A stretch of DNA of 64,000 bases from Alkalibacterium pelagium (GCF_900109325.1 NZ_FNZU01000005.1:1-64000), one strand, 5' to 3'; counted from the stretch's first letter, positions 18,935 to 27,756 are shown. The notes: generated from the sequence alone by a model not told the origin. A program made the numbers and translations.

Positions 18935-18971
18935 AAAAAAGCTGACCCCGGTATACAGAGAGTCAGCTTTT
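18935..18971 (-). terminator. Terminator of rpoE
   Basis: AAAGCTGAC (18938-18946) and GTCAGCTTT (18962-18970) arms. On the minus strand it is followed by TTTTTTGATG. It separates rpoE from the pyrG promoter. Confidence 0.85.
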
Positions 18972-19009
18972 CCAGACAGGTTCAGCGATCAAACCGCCCG
19001 CCTTTACTT

Positions 19010-19603
19010 TTATTCTTCTTCGTCTTCTTCGTCTTCAAGAACATCTTCATCATCAACGATGTTCAGACCTTTCAGCTCTTCGCTGTCTTCGTCCTCATCA
19101 CCAAGATCGTCGAGATCATCTTTGTATTCACCAAGGTCTTCCTCATCTTCGTCATCGACCATGACGCCATGCTCATCGACTTCAACGCGGTCCCCATATT
19201 TAATGGTTTCTTCCTCATCTTCGTCTTCGTCTTCTTCTTCTACTTCTACTTCTTCATCATCATAAGCCTGATCGAATCCAGTACGGCTTCTGCGACGCGG
19301 TCTCTCATCTTCTTCATCGTTATCATGCGTAATTTCTTCATCGATTGAGTCGACAGGGTACCATGCACGCAGACCCCAACGATTATCCCCCAGAGAAATG
19401 AATCGTCCGTCTACATTCAGATCAGTATAAAACTGAATCATTTCACGTTCCAATGTTTCATCATCCAGCTCCAGATAGTCTGCCACTTCTGACAGCAGAT
19501 CATTGAAATCAGTGACTTGTCCAGTTGTTTCAAGGATGGCATGAGCCACATCTACCATAGCCAGTTCGTCTTTTGCCTGGCCTTTAAATTGATTTAATTC
19601 CAC
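19010..19603 (-). CDS. rpoE: DNA-directed RNA polymerase subunit delta
   Basis: A 197-residue RNA polymerase accessory subunit of Firmicutes that speeds enzyme recycling and tunes promoter selectivity. The N-terminal folded domain (LNQFKGQAKDELAMVDVAHAIL through GRFISLGDNRWGLRAWYPVD, about 3-95) is followed by a disordered tail of nearly pure Asp/Glu, the hallmark of delta. GTG at 19603, ten bases after AAAGGA, begins at the family start; the frame is open upstream to 19651 without a site. The acidic tail shows as a run of GAA/GAC-type codons. Confidence 0.95.
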   Translation of the reverse strand: MELNQFKGQAKDELAMVDVAHAILETTGQVTDFNDLLSEVADYLELDDETLEREMIQFYTDLNVDGRFISLGDNRWGLRAWYPVDSIDEEITHDNDEEDERPRRRSRTGFDQAYDDEEVEVEEEDEDEDEEETIKYGDRVEVDEHGVMVDDEDEEDLGEYKDDLDDLGDEDEDSEELKGLNIVDDEDVLEDEEDEEE

Positions 19604-19669
19604 GACTGTAACGTCCTTTCTTTCATCGGTTTCATTAAACTTTCTCTTCAACTAATTTATACTACATGA

Positions 19670-20110
19670 TTATGTTGTAAAACGCAATCTAATTTGATAC
19701 TCCCCTAATTTTTGTCCATTTGCATGCAGCTTGTAATCGACATAGACTCTTCCGGAAAACGGGCGGTCATAATAGCTGACTCTCAAATCGTCGGTCAGTA
19801 CCTGCAGCGGAATGATTCCCGCGGGGGTGGCGTAGTTGGTTTCTGTATGTCTGTCACTGTTGAACGTCAGACGCATCGTCCGCTCACCATTTCTGATCAG
19901 ATTTACTACTCCATCGGGATTGATCTTGACGGTCACTGGAACTGTTGATTCCTCATGCGTTTCTTCAAAACGAATGTAGTAACTGTTATTCATGTACACG
20001 ACTCGTCCTTTTTCTTCGAACGAATGCTGATGCGTTTCTCCATTCTGTATATAGGATGTTTCCATTTTTACTTCGGCCGGCAGACCGTTTTTTAAATCTC
20101 TTGAAGGCAC
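19670..20110 (-). CDS. DUF1934 (YwiB-like) calycin-fold protein
   Basis: A 146-residue beta-rich protein of the DUF1934 family, for example Bacillus YwiB, with a predicted calycin-like barrel. The function is unknown. The sequence alternates hydrophobic strands (VVYMNNSYYIRFEE, TVKINPDGVVNLIR, GRVYVDYKLHANGQ) and ends in a conserved YQIRLRFT. The start is GTG at 20110, eight bases after AAGGAG. It lies upstream of rpoE on the same strand, as in other Bacilli. Confidence 0.8.
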   Translation of the reverse strand: MPSRDLKNGLPAEVKMETSYIQNGETHQHSFEEKGRVVYMNNSYYIRFEETHEESTVPVTVKINPDGVVNLIRNGERTMRLTFNSDRHTETNYATPAGIIPLQVLTDDLRVSYYDRPFSGRVYVDYKLHANGQKLGEYQIRLRFTT

Positions 20111-20285
20111 AAGCGCTACTCCTTCCTTATTCTCTTTTGATTGTCTGTCCTATACAGTTTATCATAAATCGTATTCGGCGTCTCATTCTATATTTGACTC
20201 CTGTATCCTAACCCCGTTGATTTTTGGTATACTGAAAGAAACTGACGATAAAATAATTAATGAGATAACATGAAGGACGGACATT

Positions 20286-21125
20286 ATGACTGAAACCTAT
20301 TCTTATTTTAAAGATTACACACAGCCCTATCTGCTGTACGATAATCTGCCGGCTGATTATTCAGAGCACCGCTTCGCTCCTTTTGCGCTGACGGATGGCT
20401 TTATCAAAGAAGCAGGAGAAAAGAAGCAGCCCATCCTGCACTTCTGGCAGACTGACCCGCTGATCATTTTAGGAATGATGGATACTAAACTTCCATTCCT
20501 GAGCGATGCCCTTCCGGCTTTTGCGTCCGGTGGCTACGACTATTTGGTGCGAAATTCAGGTGGACTGGCTGTTGTGAGTGATGGCGGAGTACTGAACTTT
20601 TCCATGATTTTTCCTGAAGGCGAAGAGCGACTGTCTATCGACGAGGCCTACTCTCGAATGCATCATGTTGTTCAAGCGGCCTTTTCACGCTATAACAAGA
20701 CGGTCGATGCGTATGAAATTGCAGACTCCTATTGCCCAGGTGAATTCGATTTAAGTATCGAGGGCAGAAAAATCGCCGGCATCGCCCAGCGACGGATCAA
20801 AGGCGGAATCGCTGTAATGATTTATCTCAGTGTATCAGGCGACCAGACACACCGGGCTGAGATGATTCGCGAGTTCTATACTCAAGGACTGGACGGAACA
20901 GAAACCAGATGGAGTTTTCCTGCTGTGAATCCGAATGTGATGACGACACTGGAAGATGCGCTTGGTGTTTCCTTGACCATTGAAGAAACAAAGCAGCATC
21001 TGCTTTCTGTATTTACTCAGGCGGGTGTATCACTGGTTCAAGGCGATATGACGCCATCCATCGCCTCTGCTTACGACGAAGGTCTTCAGAAAATGATCGT
21101 CCGAAATGACAAATTACTACCCTGA
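20286..21125 (+). CDS. lipL: Lipoate/octanoate protein transferase, LipL-like
   Basis: A 279-residue BPL/LplA-fold protein. LipL of Bacillus moves octanoyl groups from GcvH to the E2 subunits of 2-oxoacid dehydrogenases. VRNSGGLAVVSDGGVLNFSM is the lipoyl-ligand core, and the SYCPGEFDLSIEGRKIAGIAQRR block carries the Cys expected of the transferases LipL/LipM rather than the ATP-using LplA. ATG 20286 follows GAAGGACGGACATT. An extended -10 (TGGTATACT, 20225-20233) lies upstream. LipM or LplA remain alternatives. Confidence 0.75.
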   Translation: MTETYSYFKDYTQPYLLYDNLPADYSEHRFAPFALTDGFIKEAGEKKQPILHFWQTDPLIILGMMDTKLPFLSDALPAFASGGYDYLVRNSGGLAVVSDGGVLNFSMIFPEGEERLSIDEAYSRMHHVVQAAFSRYNKTVDAYEIADSYCPGEFDLSIEGRKIAGIAQRRIKGGIAVMIYLSVSGDQTHRAEMIREFYTQGLDGTETRWSFPAVNPNVMTTLEDALGVSLTIEETKQHLLSVFTQAGVSLVQGDMTPSIASAYDEGLQKMIVRNDKLLP

Positions 21126-21227
21126 TCCCCCCCTCAGTGCTTGAGGCTAAGAGAGGAAGGAAATGGTCTGCTTCACACAGCACCTTCTTGCTTGTAAATA
21201 GAAGAAGATGGAGTAGAACCGAAAACT

Positions 21228-22571
21228 ATGTGTATCGACTCATTTGAAAAGCAGGACCGCCTGCCTATTGAAAAAGTATTTAAAGATCCCGTGCACGACT
21301 ACATTCACGTCCGGCACAAACTGATTTTAGATCTGATCGACACCAAGGAATTTCAGCGTCTGCGTCGAATCAAGCAGCTCGGAACAGCTCAGTTCACCTT
21401 TCACGGTGCGGAGCATTCCCGTTTTTCCCATTCTCTGGGAGTTTATGAATTATCCCGGCGTATAGTGGATATGTTCGAGCGCAACTACCCGGATGACTGG
21501 GACTGTTCCATGCGCCTCGTCACCTTATGCGCAGCTCTGCTGCATGATGTCGGGCACGGCCCTTTTTCCCATACATTCGAAAAAATCTTCAATACGGACC
21601 ACGAGTCTCTGACGACAGATATTATTTTATCTGAAGGAACGGAAGTCAATACGATTCTTAAGCGAGTGTCCCACGACTTTCCAAACCAGGTGGCCAGCGT
21701 CATCACCAAGCAGCATCCGAACCCTCAAGTCGTTCAGCTGATCTCCAGCCAGATCGATGCGGACCGGATGGATTATCTCCAAAGAGACGCTTTTTTCACC
21801 GGTGCCACATACGGCGCCTTCGACTTGTCTCGCATCCTTAGAGTGATTCGCCCCTACAAAGATGGGATTGCCTTTCAATATCAGGGAATGCATGCCGTGG
21901 AAGACTACATCGTGAGCCGTTTCCAGATGTATATGCAGGTTTATTTCCACCCGGCGTCTCGGGGAATGGAAGTCACTCTGGATCGCCTGCTCTACCGTGC
22001 CAAACAGCTCTATAAAGAGCAGGAGCTGTATCCGGCTTTCGATCTTCTCGATCCATTTTTTGAGGAAAATCCGACTCTGGACGACTATCTGAAACTGGAC
22101 GACGGTGTGCTTCAGACGGCCATCATTTTATGGACCGAAAGTGATGATGCCTACTTGAGCGAGCTGTCTAAAATGTTCCTTCACCGTAAACCGCTGAAAT
22201 CCGTCACCTATATAGATGGAAAAGACGATGATGTGGTGGAGACTCTGCGGGATATCGTTGGGCACTTGACATACGACAAGAACCTCTATACTATGACCAA
22301 TAGCAGTTCTGATCTGCCTTATGACTACAAACTTAAAAACAAGACGCCGATTCATCTTATGCAGTCGGACGGGACCCTTGTCGAACTCAGCAAGGTCAGT
22401 TCCATAGTCAAGACACTAAGCGGGAACCTGCACGGCGACCATCGCCTATATGTACCGAAAGAATTTCTGGAAGAACACAGCGACAACATCAACATGTTTC
22501 AGGAGGAATACGATGCGTTCCAGCGTCACATTGTCAACGGAGCAATCATCCACCCTAATGAAACAGATTAA
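21228..22571 (+). CDS. HD-domain dNTP triphosphohydrolase-like protein (YwfO/EF1143 type)
   Basis: A 447-residue HD-superfamily metal-dependent phosphohydrolase. KVFKDPVHDYIHV, RLRRIKQLG, HSRFSHSLGVYELSRRI and the HD motif LLHDVGHGPFSHTFE (about 108-122) are present, followed by QIDADRMDYLQRDAFFTG. Homologues such as E. faecalis EF1143 hydrolyse dNTPs. The Shine-Dalgarno GGAG is farther than usual from the ATG (about 14 bases). It lies about 100 bases after lipL and may share its transcript. Confidence 0.85.
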   Translation: MCIDSFEKQDRLPIEKVFKDPVHDYIHVRHKLILDLIDTKEFQRLRRIKQLGTAQFTFHGAEHSRFSHSLGVYELSRRIVDMFERNYPDDWDCSMRLVTLCAALLHDVGHGPFSHTFEKIFNTDHESLTTDIILSEGTEVNTILKRVSHDFPNQVASVITKQHPNPQVVQLISSQIDADRMDYLQRDAFFTGATYGAFDLSRILRVIRPYKDGIAFQYQGMHAVEDYIVSRFQMYMQVYFHPASRGMEVTLDRLLYRAKQLYKEQELYPAFDLLDPFFEENPTLDDYLKLDDGVLQTAIILWTESDDAYLSELSKMFLHRKPLKSVTYIDGKDDDVVETLRDIVGHLTYDKNLYTMTNSSSDLPYDYKLKNKTPIHLMQSDGTLVELSKVSSIVKTLSGNLHGDHRLYVPKEFLEEHSDNINMFQEEYDAFQRHIVNGAIIHPNETD

Positions 22572-22604
22572 AAAATACATTGAAGCAAAGAATGGAGAAC
22601 AGGT

Positions 22605-23429
22605 ATGACGATTAAATTAGTTGCCATTGATCTGGATGGCACATTACTGAATGAAGAACACAAAATCAGTCCAGAGGTGAAGCAGGCGATTCAGGCAGCC
22701 AGACAGGCCGGCGTTAAAATCGTGATCTGTACCGGACGTCCTTTCCCCGGCGCAACAGCCTTTTTGAAAGAACTGGACCTGAGCGCCGATGACGATTACG
22801 TCATCACTTATAACGGTGGACTGGTACAGGAAGTCAAATCCGGAAAAGTAGTCGTCAGACATATGATGGATCATGACGATTACCTTACCTTGCAGGCAGC
22901 TGCTCAAGAAGCCGGTTCGCACTTCCACGCTATTCACAATGAAGGAATCTTTACACCGAACAGCGACATTAGCGAATACTCCGTACGTGAAGCTTTTCTG
23001 ATTGGCCTGCCACTGTTTTACCGCAAACCTGAAGAGATGGATCCATCTGTCATCTACAATAAAATGATGATGATCGACAAGGAACCTGTGCTGGAAGCGG
23101 CAATTTCCCGTCTTCCGAAATCTTTATGGGACAAGTATACGATCCTGCGCAGCGAACCCTTCTTCCTTGAAGTCCTGAACAAACAGGCCAGCAAAGGAAC
23201 CGCGGTCAAGGATCTGGCTGAACTACTGAACATTCCCCGTGAATCTGTCATGGCTCTCGGTGATGGGGGAAATGATGTGGACATGATCGAATGGGCCGGA
23301 ATTGGCGTAGCGATGGACAATGCGCGCGATGAAGTCAAGGCCGTTGCCGACCACATCACAGGTTCCAACCGTGAAAACGGCGTAGCACAGGCACTTGAAA
23401 CCTTTGTTCTGGAAACTTGCGTATCTTAA
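22605..23429 (+). CDS. Cof-type HAD phosphatase (YidA-like sugar phosphatase)
   Basis: A 274-residue HAD-IIB hydrolase. Motif I is DLDGTLLN (the Asp nucleophile, about residue 9), motif II is ICTGRPFPGA, and motifs III/IV are MALGDGGNDVDMIEWAGIGVAMDNA. The C2 cap inserted between motifs II and III is typical of Cof/YidA enzymes that remove phosphate from sugar phosphates or nucleotide-derived compounds. The ATG follows GGAGAACAGGT. It begins 34 bases after the HD gene and ends at a terminator. Confidence 0.85.
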   Translation: MTIKLVAIDLDGTLLNEEHKISPEVKQAIQAARQAGVKIVICTGRPFPGATAFLKELDLSADDDYVITYNGGLVQEVKSGKVVVRHMMDHDDYLTLQAAAQEAGSHFHAIHNEGIFTPNSDISEYSVREAFLIGLPLFYRKPEEMDPSVIYNKMMMIDKEPVLEAAISRLPKSLWDKYTILRSEPFFLEVLNKQASKGTAVKDLAELLNIPRESVMALGDGGNDVDMIEWAGIGVAMDNARDEVKAVADHITGSNRENGVAQALETFVLETCVS

Positions 23430-23446
23430 ATTCAATATATATTAGT

Positions 23447-23477
23447 GAAAGGCTATCATTTAGCCTTTCTTTTTTTT
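23447..23477 (+). terminator. Terminator after the HAD gene
   Basis: GAAAGGCTA (23447-23455) and TAGCCTTTC (23461-23469) arms, followed by a run of eight or nine T. Confidence 0.9.
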
Positions 23478-23521
23478 AGTGCTATACTGATAGTAGACTA
23501 TAGAAAAGGAGCGTTTTAACT

Positions 23522-23959
23522 ATGCCAGATAAAGTTGTTTACACTACAGCCGCAGTCAATACAGGAGCGCGAGAAGGAGAAAGTCACACACCTGATCGTT
23601 CATATGAGGTGCAGGTCGATACGCCTAAAGAAATGGGTGGATCTGGAGACGGAACTAACCCTGAGCAGCTGTTTGCTTTAGGTTATAGTGCTTGTTTCCA
23701 CGCTGCCCTGGATCACTATAAAAAAGAAGAGAAGATCGACAACAAATCTCAAGTGACCTTGACTGTTCACCTGATGAAAGACCCCGATGATGGTGGATTT
23801 AAATTAGGAGTAGAAATCGAAGTCGGTGTTGAAGATATGTCTGAAGAAGAGGCTCAGAAGCTAGCTGATAAAGCACACGCTTTCTGTCCTTACTCAAAAG
23901 CTACTAAGGGAAATATCGAAGCCACCGTCAAAGCTGTGCCATATGTCGACGGAAAATAA
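23522..23959 (+). CDS. ohr: Organic hydroperoxide resistance protein (Ohr family)
   Basis: A 145-residue thiol peroxidase that reduces organic hydroperoxides. The redox Cys pair is visible in GYSACFHAAL (about residue 59) and AFCPYSKAT (about residue 120), the spacing usual for Ohr. Other family marks are GGSGDGTNPEQLFALGYSAC and NIEATV near the end. The ATG follows AAAGGAGCGTTTTAACT. No OhrR gene is adjacent and no OhrR-type palindrome is obvious. The gene stands between two terminators. Confidence 0.93.
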   Translation: MPDKVVYTTAAVNTGAREGESHTPDRSYEVQVDTPKEMGGSGDGTNPEQLFALGYSACFHAALDHYKKEEKIDNKSQVTLTVHLMKDPDDGGFKLGVEIEVGVEDMSEEEAQKLADKAHAFCPYSKATKGNIEATVKAVPYVDGK

Positions 23960-23977
23960 ACTCACTTATGTTTGTAA

Positions 23978-24015
23978 AGAGCCGATCCATCAATTTTGAT
24001 GGACGGCTCTTTTTT
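23978..24015 (+). terminator. Terminator after ohr
   Basis: AGAGCCGATCCATCAA/TTGATGGACGGCTCT hairpin followed by TTTTTT. The stretch from here to 24254 shows no gene I can support; a 60-codon plus-strand frame at 24104 has no ribosome site. Confidence 0.88.
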
Positions 24016-24254
24016 CTGTTCTCAGGATGTTTCTGAGACGAATCAGCTGGGTGCGTGGAGGATCGGCCCTCACATTAGTCAGCCGGGTTGAAAGATGTGA
24101 GACTTGCTGTCTTTCGGTTCGCTTCATTCGATCTTCCTCTCCTCTTTTTTTAAATACAAATATAGAAAGGCCAAATCCTTAGCCCTTCGTCTTTTCAGAG
24201 CCATTTCACCTGACTTGGAGCACCTTCAACATCTCAATCCCCGACGCGTTCCCC

Positions 24255-24283
24255 TTGACGAACCGAATATATGTTCCTATAAT
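24255..24283 (+). promoter_or_regulatory. SOS promoter with LexA box for the Y-family polymerase
   Basis: TTGACG (24255-24260), a 17-base spacer, then TATAAT (24278-24283). The spacer holds CGAATATATGTTCC (24264-24277), one mismatch from the Firmicute LexA/DinR core GAAC-N4-GTTC. A bound repressor would sit between the -35 and -10. A second, weaker match (AAACATACATTC) follows at about 24290. Confidence 0.75.
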
Positions 24284-24321
24284 TAAAACAAACATACATT
24301 CCCTTAAAGGAGGTCCTTGCC

Positions 24322-25617
24322 ATGCTTCAAATAATGGATTACTCCAGAGAGCCGCGTAGAGATATATTATGTATCGATGTAAAGTCTTTTTTTGCCTCGG
24401 TTGAAGCAGTTGAGAGAAAGGAACATCCGCTCAAGGCCAAAGTCGCCGTTGTCAGTAAGCCGGACAATCATGGTGGACTGGTACTGGCTTCTTCCCCCAT
24501 GGTCAAAAAACTTTACGGAATCAAAACGGGGACGCGGGTATATGAAATTCCAAAAGATGCGTCGATCGACATAGTTGAACCCCGCATGGCCTTATACTTA
24601 GAAAAAAACTTGGATATTGTGAATATTTTCAAACGCTTTGTTTCAGACGAAGACCTTCATGTCTACAGTATCGATGAATCTTTTCTGGATGTGACACGTT
24701 CCCACCGATTGTTCGGCAGTACTGAAGATATAGCCAAACGCATCCAGTACCTCGTATGGAAAGAAATGAAGCTTGTGGTCACTGTAGGCATCGGAGACAA
24801 CCCTCTTCTGGCCAAGCTCGCTCTGGACCATGCGGCTAAACACGATCAGAAAAGTAATTTTATTGCAGCCTGGCATTATGATGATGTGCAGGATACGGTA
24901 TGGAAAATTTCTCCCTTGAAAGATTTCTGGGGGATCGGATCAAAAACGGAGAAACACCTCGAGCGAATCGGTATCCGTTCAATCCACGACTTATCACAGG
25001 CTGATGTCAAAAAACTGAAGAAACGGTTTGGGGTCATTGGTGAGCAGCTCTTCTTTCACTCCCACGGCATCGACCGGACCCGACTGTCGGATACATTCAC
25101 GCCTAAAGAGACCTCTTTCAGTAAAAATCAGATTTTGAACAGAGATTACACTGTAAAGCATGAAGTGGAAATCGTGATACGTGAAATGGCCGAAGAGAAT
25201 GCAGGGCGCCTGCGCAGACATTACCTGACGACGGGACTGGTGAAATTGAGTATTGGTTACTCCAAAGATGTCATGGATCGGGGATTCAGTCACCAGCTGC
25301 CGATAGAAAAGACAGATTCATCCAAAAAAATCATTGACGGGCTGTTGATTCTCTTCAACCGTCACTACAGATCCCTCCCTGTCCGGGTAGTCAATGTCAC
25401 CTTCGGGAAAATCGAACCGAAGTCCGCCCTTCAGCTCTCATTATTTGATTCCGCTGAAAAGCTGATCAATCAGGAGGATCTGGATCAGACGATCGATTCC
25501 ATCAGACATAAATATGGCTACACCTCTCTGCTTCATGCCAGCAGCCTGACTAGTGGCGGGATGGCAATGTACCGGTCCAAGCTTCTTGGCGGTCATCGAT
25601 CAGGCACTCAGAAATAA
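24322..25617 (+). CDS. Y-family (UmuC/UvrX-like) translesion DNA polymerase
   Basis: A 431-residue error-prone polymerase of the ImpB/MucB/SamB type, similar to Bacillus YqjW/UvrX. The N-terminal catalytic block is DILCIDVKSFFASVEAVER, and the second acidic motif is YSIDESFLDVT (about 117-127). The little-finger region follows, with LSLFDSAEKLINQ near the C-terminus, which resembles a beta-clamp binding motif (QLSLF). The ATG is preceded by AAAGGAGGTCCTTGCC. Control by LexA is indicated by the upstream box. The next gene encodes its usual YolD partner. Confidence 0.88.
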   Translation: MLQIMDYSREPRRDILCIDVKSFFASVEAVERKEHPLKAKVAVVSKPDNHGGLVLASSPMVKKLYGIKTGTRVYEIPKDASIDIVEPRMALYLEKNLDIVNIFKRFVSDEDLHVYSIDESFLDVTRSHRLFGSTEDIAKRIQYLVWKEMKLVVTVGIGDNPLLAKLALDHAAKHDQKSNFIAAWHYDDVQDTVWKISPLKDFWGIGSKTEKHLERIGIRSIHDLSQADVKKLKKRFGVIGEQLFFHSHGIDRTRLSDTFTPKETSFSKNQILNRDYTVKHEVEIVIREMAEENAGRLRRHYLTTGLVKLSIGYSKDVMDRGFSHQLPIEKTDSSKKIIDGLLILFNRHYRSLPVRVVNVTFGKIEPKSALQLSLFDSAEKLINQEDLDQTIDSIRHKYGYTSLLHASSLTSGGMAMYRSKLLGGHRSGTQK

Positions 25618-25701
25618 ACTGCTTTCTGGACATGCCTCAAAGAGCAGGCAGAAAAGAGTTAACTTCATACTTAAAAACTAAAATGAAAGGAGCGGATCAA
25701 C

Positions 25702-26121
25702 ATGCAGGAAGACGTGATCAAACTGTCCCCTGATGCTTTGGGGTACAAGGATCGGGGTAAAATGAAATGGATGGGAATGATGCTGTCTGACCATGCTGAA
25801 GCACTGAAAAAGCAGAAAAAAGCCAGCCAGTCAGCCGTGATCGTTCCAAAAGAGAAACAGACACTCGAAGACATCAGCGCCTCCCTTTATAAAAGCTATA
25901 CATCAAAAAAGCCATTGGCCATTCAGCTCGATATGATAAAAGACGGGAACTACCTTCCTGATACGGAAGGGCTTGTAAAAGGTTTTAAAGGCTCCATCGT
26001 ATTTATTGAACGTCGCGACCGCTCAATCAGACAGATCCGACTGGAAGATATCAGACACATCAGCTGGATCGATGCTGCTTCCTGGTTTGAAAAGTACCAG
26101 CGTCAGTCGGTTTCTTACTGA
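25702..26121 (+). CDS. YolD-like family protein
   Basis: A 139-residue protein of the YolD-like family (DUF1811-type RNA/DNA-associated small proteins), which is regularly encoded next to UvrX/YqjW polymerases. DRGKMKWMGMMLSDH is the N-terminal signature, and the C-terminal half has the family's Sm-like strand pattern ending IRLEDIRHISWI. The function is unproven; a role as polymerase accessory or antitoxin-like partner has been suggested by gene neighbourhood. ATG follows AAAGGAGCGGATCAAC. It lies 84 bases after the polymerase and is probably co-induced with it. Confidence 0.82.
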   Translation: MQEDVIKLSPDALGYKDRGKMKWMGMMLSDHAEALKKQKKASQSAVIVPKEKQTLEDISASLYKSYTSKKPLAIQLDMIKDGNYLPDTEGLVKGFKGSIVFIERRDRSIRQIRLEDIRHISWIDAASWFEKYQRQSVSY

Positions 26122-26125
26122 ATGA

Positions 26126-26176
26126 AAAAAGCCCTTCTGGATGAAAGAAGGCTGTCTTCATTTCATCCAGAAGGGG
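26126..26176 (-). terminator. Terminator for the ECF S-component gene
   Basis: CCCTTCTGGATGAAA (26132-26146) and TTTCATCCAGAAGGG (26161-26175) arms. On the minus strand it is followed by CTTTTTTC, so it ends the gene coming from 27188. On the plus strand there is no T run after it. Confidence 0.8.
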
Positions 26177-26228
26177 ACTGGTATCTGATTTCATAGTATT
26201 CAATTTTAAACGCGTCTAAATGACAGAT

Positions 26229-27188
26229 TCAATGCCGCGCCGTCGAGAATTTTGCATAGGTTTTTTTCATCTGTTTATTTCCGGCAAAAAATCGTACAGT
26301 GGCAATGCGCACAACGACCATGACAGCATTCTGAATAAGTCGAGGCGGCAGAAGAACAGCAATCGGATTTTGAGTCAGAATATGAAGCCAGATTGTATTC
26401 AATGTCAGATTGACAAACAGAGCGATCAGCACTTCAGCCATTACGATCCGTTTCAAAGTCACGTCACGCTTGTGAAGAAACAGCCCGTAAATCAGTCCTG
26501 TCAGAAAGGCTGACAAGGTAAAGCCAGGGAAGAATCCACCGACACCCGGACCGATGATAAAACCTAAAATATCAGCCAGAACTGCCCCAAATCCGCCTAT
26601 CCATGGCCCGAAAAGCATTCCGATCAAAGCAGTTGGCAGGAAAGCGAACGTAATACGGACCACTGGTGTCGTAATGCCCACCATGCCGAGCGTAATGTTC
26701 ATGGCGACCAGTAGACCAACAATGGCAATACCTAATGTCCGGTTCTTCATTGTCCACCTGGATAAGCGAACAGCCCGGAAAACCAGCAGCCAGATATAGT
26801 ATAAGAAGGCGATACCGTAAATAAGGCCGTTGTCTTCATAAACTAGATTGATCTGAAGCAGTTCCCGTTGAAGGAAAAGCAGAAAAGGTGCACCTGTAAT
26901 CAGAAGGCCGAGAAGCAGACTGATCAGCATGCTTTCTTCTTCCAGCTGTCTGGATACGGCCACACTGATCAGCAGCAGCAGTCCTGTAAAGAATGCAAGG
27001 AAGAGCATGTCCGTCAGAATCGTCTGCAGATCTCCCGTTCCGTCAAGCAGCTGATTGAGTCCACCCATTCCGCTTTGTGAACGTGCGAAAGGAATGAGAA
27101 AAGCCAAGCATAAAGGTCCAGCCAGACCGATAAACCCATAGTGGAACCATTTGTTCTGGCGTCTGCCAGTATGTGGTGTTGCAGTCAT
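26229..27188 (-). CDS. FolT-family ECF transporter S component with an extra N-terminal membrane domain
   Basis: A 319-residue membrane protein. The C-terminal 175 residues (from about MKNRTLGIAIVGLLVA) match folate-type ECF S components: PVVRITFAFLPTALIGMLFGPWIGG and DILGFIIGPGVGGFFPGFTLSAFLTG. The N-terminal 145 residues add about four further hydrophobic segments and an acidic loop, absent from the usual FolT of about 175 residues. ATG 27188 lies nine bases after AAAGGAG; the longer frame has no site. A THF riboswitch far upstream and the adjacent folate cluster support folate or a folate precursor as ligand. The role of the N-terminal domain is unknown. Confidence 0.8.
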   Translation of the reverse strand: MTATPHTGRRQNKWFHYGFIGLAGPLCLAFLIPFARSQSGMGGLNQLLDGTGDLQTILTDMLFLAFFTGLLLLISVAVSRQLEEESMLISLLLGLLITGAPFLLFLQRELLQINLVYEDNGLIYGIAFLYYIWLLVFRAVRLSRWTMKNRTLGIAIVGLLVAMNITLGMVGITTPVVRITFAFLPTALIGMLFGPWIGGFGAVLADILGFIIGPGVGGFFPGFTLSAFLTGLIYGLFLHKRDVTLKRIVMAEVLIALFVNLTLNTIWLHILTQNPIAVLLPPRLIQNAVMVVVRIATVRFFAGNKQMKKTYAKFSTARH

Positions 27189-27280
27189 ATCGAAGATCTC
27201 CTTTAATTTTAGTTCTCTTTCAGCCAACGAATAAGAAAAGCTTCACGTGCCGTTCAGCCTCGACAAGAAAATACCTTAGT

Positions 27281-27408
27281 ATCTGTTTGAGCTTCAGCTC
27301 TTACAGATATACTTGAGATCGCCGGAGCGATAGCGAGTAGACCTTACAAGTTGTAGTGCTTTAGCACGTACAACTATTGTTGAGATCGACCGAGCGATAG
27401 CGAGTAGA
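27281..27408. repeat. Intergenic direct repeats and hairpins upstream of the ECF S gene
   Basis: A 29-base repeat starting TTGAGATCG and ending AGCGATAGCGAGTAGA occurs at 27313-27341 and 27380-27408 (two mismatches). Between them lies the hairpin AGTTGTAGTGCT/AGCACGTACAACT (27349-27375). Before them is ATCTGT-TT-GAGCT/AGCTC-TT-ACAGAT (27281-27308). Two further hairpins follow near 27466-27488 (TGCGGCAG/CTGCGCA) and 27520-27555 (CGTGTAG/CTACACG). No coding frame is convincing. This whole stretch lies between the THF riboswitch and the gene. Confidence 0.65.
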
Positions 27409-27651
27409 GGAAATTTGCCCCGAATTGCTGTGAATCTAGCATTTCAATGCGTAGAGACAAGTATGCGGCAGAAGAGCATCCTGCGCAATGGGTAAATTTA
27501 TCTTTTTCTCGAGAGGATGGTACGTGTAGCTAGACAATATCAGCTACTACACGGAACTTATACTTTTCAACAGACTGAAAAAGGGCATTAAACTGAGTAC
27601 GGCAGCCCCAGTAAAATTAAAGAGTCCTCACTAAAAAACTATTCAGTTTTC

Positions 27652-27743
27652 AAGCGGATGCAGAGAAAAATCGCAAAACTACCGTTTCTTCGTCTGGAGG
27701 CAACATCCCATCCACCCAGCACTTAACGTTTTCCTCTTACTCT
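27652..27743 (-). promoter_or_regulatory. THF (tetrahydrofolate) riboswitch
   Basis: Read on the minus strand, the element begins AGAGTAAG (27743-27736), then CGTTAAGTG, GGATGGGATGTTGCC, ACGAAG, and closes with GCATCCGCTT (27661-27652). These are the ordered conserved blocks of the THF riboswitch (RF01831 class) used upstream of folT genes. The gene it should control starts about 460 bases later at 27188. No strong terminator directly follows, so the output mode is unclear. Confidence 0.82.
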
Positions 27744-27756
27744 TTTTTCCTTCTCT

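Noticed and set aside
18861-19265. A Ser-rich plus-strand frame
   Set aside because: It is the antisense shadow of the acidic rpoE tail (Asp/Glu codons read as Ser).
24104-24286. A 60-codon plus-strand frame between ohr and the polymerase
   Set aside because: No Shine-Dalgarno, no recognisable domain, and it runs into the LexA-box promoter.
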